A DNA stretch of 64,000 nt from Mycobacteriaceae bacterium (GTDB taxonomy: Bacteria > Actinomycetota > Actinomycetes > Mycobacteriales > Mycobacteriaceae): assembly GCA_019749805.1 (NCBI GenBank), contig JAIEPH010000018.1, forward strand, positions 19,110-83,109, given 5' to 3'. Below, piece by piece: positions 51,320 through 61,015 of this stretch. How positions within the stretch are numbered: position 1 is the first letter of the stretch; each line of letters opens with the position of its first letter. Both the position numbers and the translations under genes were made by a program. The notes beneath the pieces are model-generated. The model saw only the letters and a program-made list of their open reading frames with translations, searched no databases and was not told where the DNA came from.

Positions 51320-53037
51320 CGGCGCTCCGCCCGACGAGAACGCAGATGACTCAAGTATTGAGCTTCGTTGCGTGGCCGCATGATCGTCAACGGAACCTCC
51401 CGCCCTGAGGGCGTAGTCAACACCACCTGACCCGTCGCGACCTGCGTGACAACGATGTCGGAATCTGCCGGTGGCGTCTTGGTCACCACGATCAGCGCGT
51501 GCCCACGCTCCCCGGTGGTGGCCAGCAGCCGCTGAGCGGCTTCGCCGTCTGCGACCACCAGCGTCGGTGTCTCGGGCGGTTCTATGCGCCCGGCCAGCAT
51601 GACGCGGTCGTCACAGATCGGCGACCACATCGCGGGCCGATCTGTATGAACCAGGGCAGTCGCCCCGGCGGCAGTGGCGCGCAGCACCAGCGACTGCACC
51701 ACGTACACGTCCGCATTCAACGCCACCCGGGTGTATTTGAGCGGGTCGGTAATCGACATCAGGAACGGAAATCCGCCAAGGGTCATCCCGAACAAGAACC
51801 CCGAGGACCCCACCGGAACGACCAGATTCTTCTTGTCTCCCAATCGGGGTCGCACCCGCGGGCGTTGCGGCGCCAGCCGCTTGGGGGCCAGCGGTAACTC
51901 CACTGCGCGATCCCCCAGCGGCAGCGAGGCCAGCAGCGCCGAGAATGACTGCCCGGCAACGCGATGCAAGGTATGAAGCGGCGGATGAGGCAGCGGCATC
52001 GTGGTGTGCAGGCGCACCAGCACCCCAGCCGCCAGGCTGCCGTCGGCGGCGCGTGTCAGCCGTACCACGGTCACCGTTGTCGTCGAGCGGATGGTCCACA
52101 AGTCATTGAGCAGCCGTGTCGTCAAATCCGTGCCGGCGACGCGATAGGGCGTCACGTACTCATTGCCCACCTGCAGGTGCGCCCAATGTTCCTCATAGCG
52201 CGCCAAGTCGTGCCCGGCCAATAGGGCATCGGTGGCCGCGTCGATCTGCTCGGGAGTGCACATCACCGCCCGGCAGCCTTCCCGTACCGCCGCCTGCCGG
52301 ATCCGTTCGGTGGCCGCCGCCACGGCCACCCCGATATCGCCGCGGTAAGTCAGCGCGTCCATGCATTCCTGCGGGTTCAACCGCAACACCAGCCAGGTGC
52401 GCCGCTCACCGACCGCCGGCCGGTCACCAATGATCTCCTCATAGCGCGGGGTGTATCGCCCCGTCGACGACGTCCTGCAGCCGACCGACACGGCGTCAAT
52501 CGAATGCAGCTCCAGCCCGCCGAACTGCTCGAGCAGCGCCCCGATCGCCTGCAGAGGCACCGTGTCGATCGTGTCGGCGCCCTCGGCGACAAGCGCCGTG
52601 GGTGGAAACGCTCGACCATGCAGCGCGATCATCGTGATCGCATACTGTCCATCCCAGCGCATGCCGACCGGACCCACTCCGGGCAAGTCGACATTGAACG
52701 GTGCGGGAATCGCGGTTCGCCTGGCCCGCACCGCTGCACTGCGCTTGGCTTTGCGGCGCGCGCGCACCCGGCCCAGCCACCCCAATGCGGTTGCGCCGCG
52801 GTAGGTCACGGTCACCACCAACAGCAGCACTGCTGCGGCAATCACCGGCGCCCACCACGGCAATCCAGCCACCGTCATAGCGAAACCGATTGCCAGCGCA
52901 ACGATTTCAGCCTTGACGATGCGCTGTAGCGGAAACCTTAGCCGCCAGCGCGGCAGCTTCTGATCACGCACCAACGGGGCGCTCGGACGCTGCTCGTTGT
53001 CGGCTGCAGTCCGCTCAGCGGTGGCTGTCGCGGTCAT
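51316..53037 (-). CDS. eccE: EccE, ESX membrane component
   Basis: 573 residues. Two N-terminal membrane helices (about 42-82) and a basic loop, then a large soluble domain (PALFNVDLPGVGPVGMRWDG-like region and following). This is the EccE arrangement: EccE sits at the periphery of the ESX membrane complex. Overlaps mycP and eccA by four bases each. ESX-2 order supports the call. Confidence 0.9.
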   Translation of the reverse strand: MTATATAERTAADNEQRPSAPLVRDQKLPRWRLRFPLQRIVKAEIVALAIGFAMTVAGLPWWAPVIAAAVLLLVVTVTYRGATALGWLGRVRARRKAKRSAAVRARRTAIPAPFNVDLPGVGPVGMRWDGQYAITMIALHGRAFPPTALVAEGADTIDTVPLQAIGALLEQFGGLELHSIDAVSVGCRTSSTGRYTPRYEEIIGDRPAVGERRTWLVLRLNPQECMDALTYRGDIGVAVAAATERIRQAAVREGCRAVMCTPEQIDAATDALLAGHDLARYEEHWAHLQVGNEYVTPYRVAGTDLTTRLLNDLWTIRSTTTVTVVRLTRAADGSLAAGVLVRLHTTMPLPHPPLHTLHRVAGQSFSALLASLPLGDRAVELPLAPKRLAPQRPRVRPRLGDKKNLVVPVGSSGFLFGMTLGGFPFLMSITDPLKYTRVALNADVYVVQSLVLRATAAGATALVHTDRPAMWSPICDDRVMLAGRIEPPETPTLVVADGEAAQRLLATTGERGHALIVVTKTPPADSDIVVTQVATGQVVLTTPSGREVPLTIMRPRNEAQYLSHLRSRRAERR

Positions 53038-54452
53038 CGCGTACCTCTCTTCGAGAGATTGATGATGGAAAACACCAGCACCAGGGCCAACACCAGCGCA
53101 CCTGTGCCCACGAGAGCGACGATCATCGGCCGGCGATCCGGTGGCGGCGGAGCCGGTGGCAGCGTCAAGGGCCGTGAAAGATGTTCTTGCGGCAGCGGAT
53201 CAGCCAGCGGAACGTCATAATTCAACGCGGCCAGCGGATCAATAGCGCCATAACCGACGCGGTTGTCGATCACTGCGGCCGGCGAGTGCGCCGTCTGCTT
53301 GATGCGATTAACCACTTGGGCCGCTGTCAATTCCGGATACTTCGCCCGGATCAGCACTGCCAGCCCCGAGACGTAGGCCGCCGAGAAACTGGTCCCGTTC
53401 ATCGCCTTGAGCACCCCGTCGGTCGTGTCGAACGTCGAATTGATCAGTCCGCCGCGAACATCGAATCCTTGGATGAACACTCCCGGCGCTGCGGTGCCAA
53501 CCCACGGCCCAAACAAGCTGATCTCGCGCCCGTTTTCGTCCGCGGCCGGCTGGCCAGCGCCATCGGTGGCGGTCACCGACAACACGTAATTCGAGAACCA
53601 CGCCGGCGTCGAGATGGTCACCACACCGTTCCAGTTGCGGTACTTCTCCGGAGAGGAAGCCGTGGCGTCGATATCGGGGTTCTGGGCGCAATCCTGGTTG
53701 GCCACATTTCCTGACGCCGCGACGATCACGACGTCTTTATCCACCGCGGCGTAGCGAAGCGCCGCACCAAGGGTGGTCTGGTCGACGGGCTTGAGCACCG
53801 GGATACACGCCACGACCGACATGTTGATCACCCGTGCGCCCGTGTTCGCCGCGTGCACAACGGCTTTGGCCAAAGTCGACACAGTGCCCGCCCGGCGATC
53901 AGCCTGCACGTCCCCCGCTGTGGGATTGGCCGGAACGTAGGCTCCCGACGATTGGCGAATCGAAATGATCTCAGCTTCCGGTGCCACGCCAACGAACCCG
54001 TCGGTCTCTGCCGGTGCGCCGCCGATGATGCTCGCCACGATCGTCCCATGCGAGTCGCAATCGGTAAGGCCGTCACCGCCTGCAACGACGTAATCGCCGG
54101 CCCCGCGCAGATGCCGCAGCCTCGGCGACGGAGACACCCCGGTGTCGATCAGCGCCACCGACACACCCTCGCCCTTGCCCGCTGACTTCCACAGCTCCGG
54201 CAGATCCATAAACGTCTGCGACGGCGACGGCGCCCCCAGGTCGCTATTGGGCAGCACGCCGGTGATCGCGCAGCCTTTCTCCATGCGCAGCGGCTCGTCC
54301 GGCCCAGGTGGAGTGTCCGGCGGCACCGCGGCCGGATCCACCACCGGCGGGGTGATCGCATTCGCCGTCCCCGACATCAACGGAGTCATCCCCACCAGGG
54401 CGATGACCGCTAACGTGGCCACCGCGCAGCGGCCCCGACGGTGCGCGCCCAT
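53034..54452 (-). CDS. mycP: Mycosin, subtilisin-like ESX protease
   Basis: 472 residues from ATG 54452, which overlaps the eccD stop. Signal peptide (about 1-35), catalytic Asp in ALIDTGVSPS (about 95), His in CDSHGTIVASIIGG (about 134), Ser in GTSFSAAYVSG (about 353), and a C-terminal membrane anchor (about 438-462). Mycosins process ESX substrates and stabilise the secretion complex. All three catalytic residues are intact. Confidence 0.95.
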   Translation of the reverse strand: MGAHRRGRCAVATLAVIALVGMTPLMSGTANAITPPVVDPAAVPPDTPPGPDEPLRMEKGCAITGVLPNSDLGAPSPSQTFMDLPELWKSAGKGEGVSVALIDTGVSPSPRLRHLRGAGDYVVAGGDGLTDCDSHGTIVASIIGGAPAETDGFVGVAPEAEIISIRQSSGAYVPANPTAGDVQADRRAGTVSTLAKAVVHAANTGARVINMSVVACIPVLKPVDQTTLGAALRYAAVDKDVVIVAASGNVANQDCAQNPDIDATASSPEKYRNWNGVVTISTPAWFSNYVLSVTATDGAGQPAADENGREISLFGPWVGTAAPGVFIQGFDVRGGLINSTFDTTDGVLKAMNGTSFSAAYVSGLAVLIRAKYPELTAAQVVNRIKQTAHSPAAVIDNRVGYGAIDPLAALNYDVPLADPLPQEHLSRPLTLPPAPPPPDRRPMIVALVGTGALVLALVLVFSIINLSKRGTR

Positions 54453-56002
54453 CAGCGGTTCCTGGCCAGGAAATACAAATTGAGCAACCAGAACGCCAAC
54501 GGCGGCACCAGCACGATCAGGCCATATTCTAGCCATTCCACCACCTTGCGGAACGGCGGGGAAAACGCCCGCCGCGGCACCGTCGCCGCGATGATCAGCC
54601 CCGCGATCCCCAGACCGAGGATCGCGGCGGCCATGATGAAGTTCATCCGCGCGTCATCGGCGACCACCGCATACTTCACCGCCAGCGCGGTCATCATCGC
54701 CAACGCGGTGGCCACGACGGTGACGGCCTGAGCCCGATCACCAAACGCGCGCCCGGTAAACACCAGAATCGCCGCCACGATCAGCACGTACACAGTGGCC
54801 AGCCACCACCGGCCGTGTCCAGGGATCACAGCGCCCCACGCGCCAAGGGCGAAGAACACTGACGTGGCAGCGACCAGTGCGGTCAGATACGTGTTGGCTG
54901 CCAAGGCGTCGCGCTCCAGCTCAGCCATGCTGGGGGTGCCCTGGGTTTCGGCGGCAGCCAACGCCTCGGCAGCGACGTCGTCAGCGTCGGCGAACACCAG
55001 TTTGCCTGTGACGGTGGGAAACTGCGGCATCGGAAGACGGGCGATGCGCCCGGCGAGGCCCTCGGACTTTCTCAACACCAGCAACGCGATGGCCATCGCC
55101 CCCACCCACAGGTATGTCATGGACACACCGAGCGCGCGGATCAACCAGAACGCGACGAAGGCGCTCGCGGTGATGGTGACCCACGCCAGGATTCCAGCCG
55201 GCGCCGGGGTCAGCCGCCACAGCGCCGCGGCCAGCACTGCAGCTGTGGCACACCCGAAGACCGCGTGCCAGGCTTGCGGCGGGCCCGGCGTGGCCATCAC
55301 CGCCGCCGCCGGCGCCGCGACCAGCGCCGAAAGCCACAGGCCGTTGGCGACCGCCAGCTCGCGGCGCCGCCACCACACGATCGACCCGGTCAGCAGCAGC
55401 GCGGCGCTCAGCGCCGCAGCCCCTATGGCCGGCACCAGGTTCCAGTTCTGGCCTGCCGCCAGGTTGAGTCGCCAGGCGTTGAGCAGCAGCCCGATCGTCA
55501 CCAGCACACCCACTGCTGCAGCGACGGCGGCGAAGAGCACAGCGACGCGTTCGGTGACCTCCGAACCCTTCGTGGCCAGCAGCTGCGCGATCGCCGAGGA
55601 CGCGTTCTCGACCACGGGGGTAAGCGTCACCTCTGCGTCAGCGGCCTCGAGGATCAGCAGGTCGCCGTCGAGCACCGACTGCTGGGCCAGGCTTTGGCCA
55701 CGGTCCAGCGGTTCGCCGTTGATCCGTGCCAACGTCACCGTGCCCGGGTTGATCAACCCCTCATCGTCGGGTGAACGCAGCGTTTCGCCCTCCAGCAGCA
55801 CCCGCAGAATCGAATCGACCACCGAGGCCACCGACGCGTTGGCCGGCAGCGTCAAATCATGTTGGCGTCCATCGAAAATCACGGCCACACGCACCTGCTC
55901 GATGAGCCGCGCGCGATCCCTCGGACGCACCCCGGGCCGCTCAGCTCCAGTCGTTGCCGCCGGCGTCGCCGCTGCCGCGTTGTTGTTTTCAACCAGGGTC
56001 AT
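54452..56002 (-). CDS. eccD: EccD, ESX transmembrane channel component
   Basis: 516 residues from ATG 56002, overlapping the preceding TGA and following GGAGTGG; a GTG at 56011 would add three residues. An N-terminal ubiquitin-like domain (about 35-125) and eleven predicted membrane helices (from ~155) are typical. EccD forms the central ESX membrane pore-like dimer. Confidence 0.95.
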   Translation of the reverse strand: MTLVENNNAAAATPAATTGAERPGVRPRDRARLIEQVRVAVIFDGRQHDLTLPANASVASVVDSILRVLLEGETLRSPDDEGLINPGTVTLARINGEPLDRGQSLAQQSVLDGDLLILEAADAEVTLTPVVENASSAIAQLLATKGSEVTERVAVLFAAVAAAVGVLVTIGLLLNAWRLNLAAGQNWNLVPAIGAAALSAALLLTGSIVWWRRRELAVANGLWLSALVAAPAAAVMATPGPPQAWHAVFGCATAAVLAAALWRLTPAPAGILAWVTITASAFVAFWLIRALGVSMTYLWVGAMAIALLVLRKSEGLAGRIARLPMPQFPTVTGKLVFADADDVAAEALAAAETQGTPSMAELERDALAANTYLTALVAATSVFFALGAWGAVIPGHGRWWLATVYVLIVAAILVFTGRAFGDRAQAVTVVATALAMMTALAVKYAVVADDARMNFIMAAAILGLGIAGLIIAATVPRRAFSPPFRKVVEWLEYGLIVLVPPLAFWLLNLYFLARNR

Positions 56003-57765
56003 CGGCGCCACTCCGTCGGTCCTGGACGGCCCAGCGAACCCGGATCGCGGTCAGCCGCGCCGGCGAAACCGTCGGCCAACGATGCGGCCGCTTCGATAAA
56101 AGCCCGACGGGTCTCAGGTTTGAGCCGATCGAAATCGATGGCGGTGGCTTCGTGCAGATGCGGATCGTAGGGAATTGTGTGAACCGCGCGCACAACACGT
56201 TCGAAGTCTTCGTGCAGGTTACGCACGGCGGTGTCAGCCGCGATCTTGGTGACATTGCTGATCACCATCACCGCCGACCGGACCAGGTGCGGATAACCGT
56301 GCGCCAGAAGCCAATTCAGCGTGTCCTGGGCGTATTTGGCGCCGTCGAGCCGCGTCGTCGACACGACAACAACAGCGTCGGCCATCTGCAGAACCGCCGC
56401 AGTAACGTCGTCGGCCATCTGGTTGCCGCAGTCGATCAGTCCGACCGGATACTGACGCTGCAGACGCTGCCACGCCTCTGTCAGCTGCCATCCCTGGATG
56501 ACCTCGTCGCCTGGGTCTGAACCCAGGACCTCCAGACCCGACGTCGAGTCCTTGCCCAGATGGAACCGAAAGTCGCTGTAGGCGTTGAGGTTGTCGTCGT
56601 TGATCAAGCTGCGCCACGTGTTCTGCGACGGGTGGTCGATACGCTCGGCCAAATTGCCCCTGGCCGGGTTGCCGTCAATGGCTACCACTTTGTCGTCGCG
56701 GTAGCGCGCCAAGGCCGCGCCAAGACCAACGGTGGTGGTGGTCTTAGACACCCCGCCTTTGATCTGCATCACCGCGATCAGATACGCACCCCGCAGATTA
56801 GCCTTCAGTCGCCGCTCAAGGTCTTTCCATTCCCGCTCAGCTGGCGACGGACCCAAATTGATACCGGTCGTGCGGCGAAGCGCCTTACGCCAACCTTTTT
56901 CCGGCTCGGGTTTGTGCGGCCGCACCAATTCGGCTTCACGGATCTGGGCGCGCATCGACCCAACCGAGAAATCGGTCTGCCTGCCACGATCGAGATGCTG
57001 TTCACGCGGCAGGTATTCGGTCGGATAGCCGGCCCGCCCCCCTTGCTGGCGTGGATCGGGTTGTGGCCCTGGCGGATTGACCGGTGCACGCCGCGGCGGC
57101 GGATACGGCTGTGGGCGGCGCTCAACCGGCGCTTCGGCAGCCGGCCGCGATGTGTCGGGTCCCTCGGGCAGCTGGATCGGACCAGAATTCGGTCCCGTGA
57201 GGCGTTCCGGTCGCGGCGGTGCCCCCCACGGCGGCGGCTCCGGTGCTCGGCGAGCCTCGGGCGCGACATGCTGCGGGCCGCTTGCAGGTCCAGCCGGCGG
57301 GACTGCTGACGTGCCGCGCTCACGCACGGGCGGGGGCCCCACCAGCGGAGGCTCCGGCGGAGTCTGACTCCGGCGCGGTGCTTGCGGTGCGGGCGGTGTT
57401 TGCGGTGGCCGCGCGTCATACCCGTGTCGACCCCCTGGGGTGCCCCACCCGTATGCGTCGGGGGCCGGCGGGCGCTCGCTGGGTGCGGCGTGCTGCGACC
57501 CTTCGCGCGTCCGCTGCCCGGCGGTCGCAGCGCCCCGCACATCTGGCGAGACTGCGGCCGTCATCTCCGCATCCGCATCCGCATCCGAGGCCGTCTCACC
57601 CAGTGCCACTGGTTTTTCCCCCGCTTCGACCTCTGGCGGCGACGGCACTGCTTCGGCGGCACCAGCGGAGCCAGGCTCGTCGGAGGCCTCAGGCTCGCCG
57701 TCCGGTTGCCGTGGCTGCGGGCTGGCATAGCGCGTGTAGAAGTCTTCGTCGTTGTTGTTGCTCAC
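55999..57765 (-). CDS. espI: EspI-like MinD/ParA-type ATPase
   Basis: 588 residues from GTG 57765 (GGAGACC upstream); a start at 57816 would extend into the promoter element. The N-terminal ~280 residues are Pro/Ala/Gly-rich and disordered, as in EspI. The C-terminal ATPase (from ~325) has a deviant Walker A KGGVSKTTTT (Ser in place of the usual Gly before Lys), with VVAIDGNPARGNLAERI and GLIDCGNQMADDV. EspI down-regulates ESX-1 secretion when ATP is low in M. tuberculosis; ESX-2 has a related protein at this position. Confidence 0.85.
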   Translation of the reverse strand: MSNNNDEDFYTRYASPQPRQPDGEPEASDEPGSAGAAEAVPSPPEVEAGEKPVALGETASDADADAEMTAAVSPDVRGAATAGQRTREGSQHAAPSERPPAPDAYGWGTPGGRHGYDARPPQTPPAPQAPRRSQTPPEPPLVGPPPVRERGTSAVPPAGPASGPQHVAPEARRAPEPPPWGAPPRPERLTGPNSGPIQLPEGPDTSRPAAEAPVERRPQPYPPPRRAPVNPPGPQPDPRQQGGRAGYPTEYLPREQHLDRGRQTDFSVGSMRAQIREAELVRPHKPEPEKGWRKALRRTTGINLGPSPAEREWKDLERRLKANLRGAYLIAVMQIKGGVSKTTTTVGLGAALARYRDDKVVAIDGNPARGNLAERIDHPSQNTWRSLINDDNLNAYSDFRFHLGKDSTSGLEVLGSDPGDEVIQGWQLTEAWQRLQRQYPVGLIDCGNQMADDVTAAVLQMADAVVVVSTTRLDGAKYAQDTLNWLLAHGYPHLVRSAVMVISNVTKIAADTAVRNLHEDFERVVRAVHTIPYDPHLHEATAIDFDRLKPETRRAFIEAAASLADGFAGAADRDPGSLGRPGPTEWRR

Positions 57766-57822
57766 CTGGTCTCCAATGTCTGGGTTCCCCCGCATCCAGC
57801 GTGCGACGCTGCTCAATACACT

Positions 57823-57855
57823 ACACTTTCAAGCACCATTACGCAGTACGTAAAC
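57823..57855. promoter_or_regulatory. Conserved element, copy D
   Basis: CACTTTC, AAGCA and CAGTACGTAAAC in the order and close to the spacing (one base longer after AAGCA) of copies A-C. The left block is the least conserved. Located 58-90 bp upstream of the espI start; the gene to the right ends just beyond it, so espI-eccD-mycP-eccE-eccA is the likely target unit. Confidence 0.55.
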
Positions 57856-57870
57856 ACCTGAATTGCTTGT

Positions 57871-58737
57871 TTAATTTTGTCGTGAATGGTCGTGCCAGGA
57901 CGCGATGCCCACCGTGGCCACGAGCGACTTCAGTGCACGCGCGCCCGCGTCGAGGGTGCCCGGCACGATCTGAGTCCACCACGTCCCGTCATCGCCGCGG
58001 ATCGGCCCGGCGACCATCCGCCCGGCCTCGGTGTCGGTGACCGACGCCGACGCCATCGCCACATGGTCGCCACGGCTATCGTGCAGCACCAGCGCAAACG
58101 ACACCTGCATCCAGGGGTCCTCGGCCGCCAGCATCACGATCCGCCGCTGCTCGACGGTCAGGCCCAGCCCGCCGAGGATCTTGTTTGCGGTGTGATCGCC
58201 GCGCACCACCTGGCCCAGCCCGTCAAGGAAGTCCCCCGTCCGCACCGTGATCGGATCAAACTGCGCCGGCTCGACCGTTGCACCGCACAACGCCAAGATG
58301 CGTTCCAGCAGATCACGCGGCGACCCGACATTGGGCACCTCCTCAATGGTGACGTCGTCGCCGCATCGTGACGCCGCCACATGGCGCCCCTCGCGCCGTG
58401 CAACAACCAGCCGCATATGCTCCTCGCCGCGTTGAATGTTGGCGCACAACTCGATATCGGGGGCGCCCAGCGTTTCCAACCACAACGCGATCTTGGGATG
58501 CACCGTTTCGTCGTCGACCAGCACACCTGCTTCCCGCAGAACGGGGATGCCTGCGTGGTCGGTGGGCGGCCCAGAAGCAGTGACCCACGGCCGCAGCAGC
58601 AGGGTGGCAGGCAACAGCTCTACACCGCACAAGCCCTGCAGGATCCACACGCCCTCACATGTGGTGTTCAGCGCTGATACCGGCGGCGGTCCGCTGTGTT
58701 GGGGCGCCGGCCGCCGCGCGAACTTCGGGGTACTCAC
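57871..58737 (-). CDS. espG: EspG, PE/PPE chaperone of the ESX locus
   Basis: 288 residues from GTG 58737 (GGAAAGGATC upstream). Matches EspG in length, in the LHDSRGDHVAMASA and ILGGLGLTVEQRRIV-type segments, and in position between esx and espI/eccD genes. EspG binds the tip of PE-PPE dimers in the cytosol and targets them to the ESX machine. Confidence 0.85.
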   Translation of the reverse strand: MSTPKFARRPAPQHSGPPPVSALNTTCEGVWILQGLCGVELLPATLLLRPWVTASGPPTDHAGIPVLREAGVLVDDETVHPKIALWLETLGAPDIELCANIQRGEEHMRLVVARREGRHVAASRCGDDVTIEEVPNVGSPRDLLERILALCGATVEPAQFDPITVRTGDFLDGLGQVVRGDHTANKILGGLGLTVEQRRIVMLAAEDPWMQVSFALVLHDSRGDHVAMASASVTDTEAGRMVAGPIRGDDGTWWTQIVPGTLDAGARALKSLVATVGIASWHDHSRQN

Positions 58738-58870
58738 CCAGTGATCCTTTCCGTTCGAGTGTGAACACGGTCCACCTCGCGCAACGGCCCGGCAAGCGCG
58801 CACCCGCGCAACTGCGCAAGGCCGCAATGCTTGCCGGGCCGCCAACCCGAGTTACTGACGCAAGGCCAGC

Positions 58871-59164
58871 TCAGTACTGGGCCGCCAGCATGCCGTCTTT
58901 CTCGGTCATTCCGTCGTTGACCCGCAGCAGGGTCATCCCAGCCATTTTGATGGTTTCCTGCGCCTCGGAGTAGCGCTGGTTGACCAGGTTGATGGCTTGC
59001 TGGAACGAATCCGAGCCCTGGCCGCCGAAGTTCTCGGCGTTGGCGGTGACGATGCTGAGCGAGCGCAGCCGGTTGTCCTCGGTCTGGCCGGCCACGCGGG
59101 CGACCTCCTCGGACGCGGCGGCGATCTGCGGAGTCGCGTAATGAACTTCTCCCGTAGCTCCCAT
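58871..59164 (-). CDS. Esx protein, EsxC-like, lacking the WXG tryptophan
   Basis: 97 residues, helical hairpin. The turn is ENFGGQGSDSFQ instead of W-x-G, resembling ESX-2 EsxC, which also lacks the Trp. The Y-x-x-x-(D/E) secretion motif is approximated by YSEAQ near residue 65. Probably forms a secreted heterodimer with the gene at 59222-59539. Confidence 0.85.
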   Translation of the reverse strand: MGATGEVHYATPQIAAASEEVARVAGQTEDNRLRSLSIVTANAENFGGQGSDSFQQAINLVNQRYSEAQETIKMAGMTLLRVNDGMTEKDGMLAAQY

Positions 59165-59221
59165 GATTGTGGGTGTCCTTTCGTGAAAGTTGGCTTATGA
59201 CTTGGCTAGTGCCGTGTCGGC

Positions 59222-59539
59222 TTAGACGATCAGGTTGCCGACCTGGCTGATCATGTGTGCATGCTCTTCGTCGGCGGTGTTGATCACCTGACCGTTGTTG
59301 GACATCTTGTGCGAATGATCGGCGAACTCCGTCGAGAACATCGTCCCCTGATGGCGCAGCTGCTCACCGACCTGCTGCATGGCGTTGCCAGCCAGGCCGC
59401 GCAGGCTGACGCCCAGCCCTTCCATCGTGTTGGCCAAGCCCTGAACCAGGCTGGCCTGCGTATCGCTGACCTCCTGCAGGCCCTGCGCATCCTGCGCAAT
59501 GCCGTCGAGTTGGCCATAAATCACGCCGGGTCCGGTCAT
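59222..59539 (-). CDS. Esx protein, partner of the adjacent Esx
   Basis: 105 residues, helical hairpin with turn SLRGLAGNAMQQ in place of W-x-G and a long C-terminal helix ending NTADEEHAHMISQVGNLIV. GGAAGG upstream. Sits between the PPE and EsxC-like genes exactly as esxD does in ESX-2. Confidence 0.85.
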   Translation of the reverse strand: MTGPGVIYGQLDGIAQDAQGLQEVSDTQASLVQGLANTMEGLGVSLRGLAGNAMQQVGEQLRHQGTMFSTEFADHSHKMSNNGQVINTADEEHAHMISQVGNLIV

Positions 59540-59599
59540 AATCGGTATTCCTTCCCTGTCGATATCTGGTTTGTGTTGTTGAGAACGTCAAAATGAGGG

Positions 59600-60844
59600 T
59601 CACGGTTTGTGGTCGTCGGCCCCCTCCCCCGAAGGGAATACCGCACCCGACCCACCGGTGATCACCGGAAGCCCCGACGGGGCGCGGTACAACGCTGCGG
59701 CGGCCGTCAACGGCGCCGCGCTGTCGGTCTTCTCACGCTTGTCCTGCTCGCCGCCGGCGCCGTGCGCCATCGGCCCCATCATCGCGCCTGGGCTGCCCAT
59801 CCCGGCCGATCCGGCCGGTGCGGTCGCAGCTGCTCGCGCGTCGGCGATCTTGGGCGCCGACGCTGCCTCAGCACCTGCCGGCGTCGAGGCGTTGACCGTC
59901 GCCGAGTTCCACGACACCGGGCCGCGCAACGGCGACATCGCACTGGACATCGCCCCCACACCACCGCCGCCACCGCCGCCCCCGGCGGCCAGGCTGGCCG
60001 AAACAGGTCCACCAGCGGCAGGCGTTGCGGTCAGCCAGCTGCTCGCAGAGCCGGCGTCGGCCCCCGGTGGTGAGAGCGAACCAAACTGCGAGGACAACGA
60101 CATCAGCGGAGACAGCGCCTGCTGCGGCAGCCCTGCCAATCCCCCGCCGCCAGAACCCAACTGCCCGGCCTGGCTTCCGAGCTGGCCCAGCTGGCTCATC
60201 ATCGGCATCAGTGTTGACATTGCCGCCTGCGGATCGGCGGCCGCGGTCAGCGAGTCCTTGCCCGCCAGCGAAGTGGGTGCTCCCGGGCTGCCCCCGACCG
60301 GCATCGCCGTCGGCGTCGGCGGTTCGATCGGCGGAATCGACCCAATCCCGGCCTCCGACGCCGCCGCATAGGCGTACTTGTTGGTCGCCGATCGGATCCA
60401 CATCTCCGTGTAGCGGGCGCGGTTGGCGGCGATCAGAGGCGTCAACATCCCGAACGCCGGGACATTGGCCTGCTGCAACGCGACATGCTCGATCTGATTC
60501 TCGCCGATCTCACCGGGGGTCGGCGTGGCCGCTCTCAGCGTCTCGAACGCTTCAGCGGTGGCCGTGATCATGATCGCGGCCTCTTCCAACATCATCGCCA
60601 ACTTGGCCTGCCACAGCAGGTGAGGCACGTTGGCCAGCACCGCGAGGTTACCGGTCGGCGCCGGCCACGACGTGTTCAGCGCCGCCGCCACCGCTTGATG
60701 CCCGCCGAGCATGCCGATGATCGCCGCCGCCAGCGCCGAAAGTTCACCGGCGCCGGCCATGAAACTGGCCGCGCCCGGGCCGAGCCAAAACCCTGCCGAG
60801 TTGTATTCGGGCGGATCAGCGCCCCAACCACCAGGCGGACTCAT
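59600..60844 (-). CDS. PPE-family protein of the ESX locus
   Basis: 414 residues from ATG 60844. N-terminal PPE domain (about 1-175) with GADPPEYNS, W-containing turn TSWPAP and the helical EspG-binding tip (AIMITATAEAFETL). The C-terminal half is Gly/Ala/Ser-rich low complexity. Paired with the PE gene upstream; presumably secreted as a PE-PPE heterodimer. Corresponds to PPE69 by position. Confidence 0.9.
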   Translation of the reverse strand: MSPPGGWGADPPEYNSAGFWLGPGAASFMAGAGELSALAAAIIGMLGGHQAVAAALNTSWPAPTGNLAVLANVPHLLWQAKLAMMLEEAAIMITATAEAFETLRAATPTPGEIGENQIEHVALQQANVPAFGMLTPLIAANRARYTEMWIRSATNKYAYAAASEAGIGSIPPIEPPTPTAMPVGGSPGAPTSLAGKDSLTAAADPQAAMSTLMPMMSQLGQLGSQAGQLGSGGGGLAGLPQQALSPLMSLSSQFGSLSPPGADAGSASSWLTATPAAGGPVSASLAAGGGGGGGGVGAMSSAMSPLRGPVSWNSATVNASTPAGAEAASAPKIADARAAATAPAGSAGMGSPGAMMGPMAHGAGGEQDKREKTDSAAPLTAAAALYRAPSGLPVITGGSGAVFPSGEGADDHKP

Positions 60845-61015
60845 CGCCGACCATCCCGGGCACTGGCACACACGTCGTGCCGATCCAGCGGCACCGCCGG
60901 GGATTCACCGCCCGCACGCGAAAGCCTCAGCGCACGGCCCTCGTGTGTCCGGCCACGACCCCGTGGGCCCGCCGACTCGGTGGATGCAATCATGCGAGGT
61001 CTCGGCTTCGGTCTC

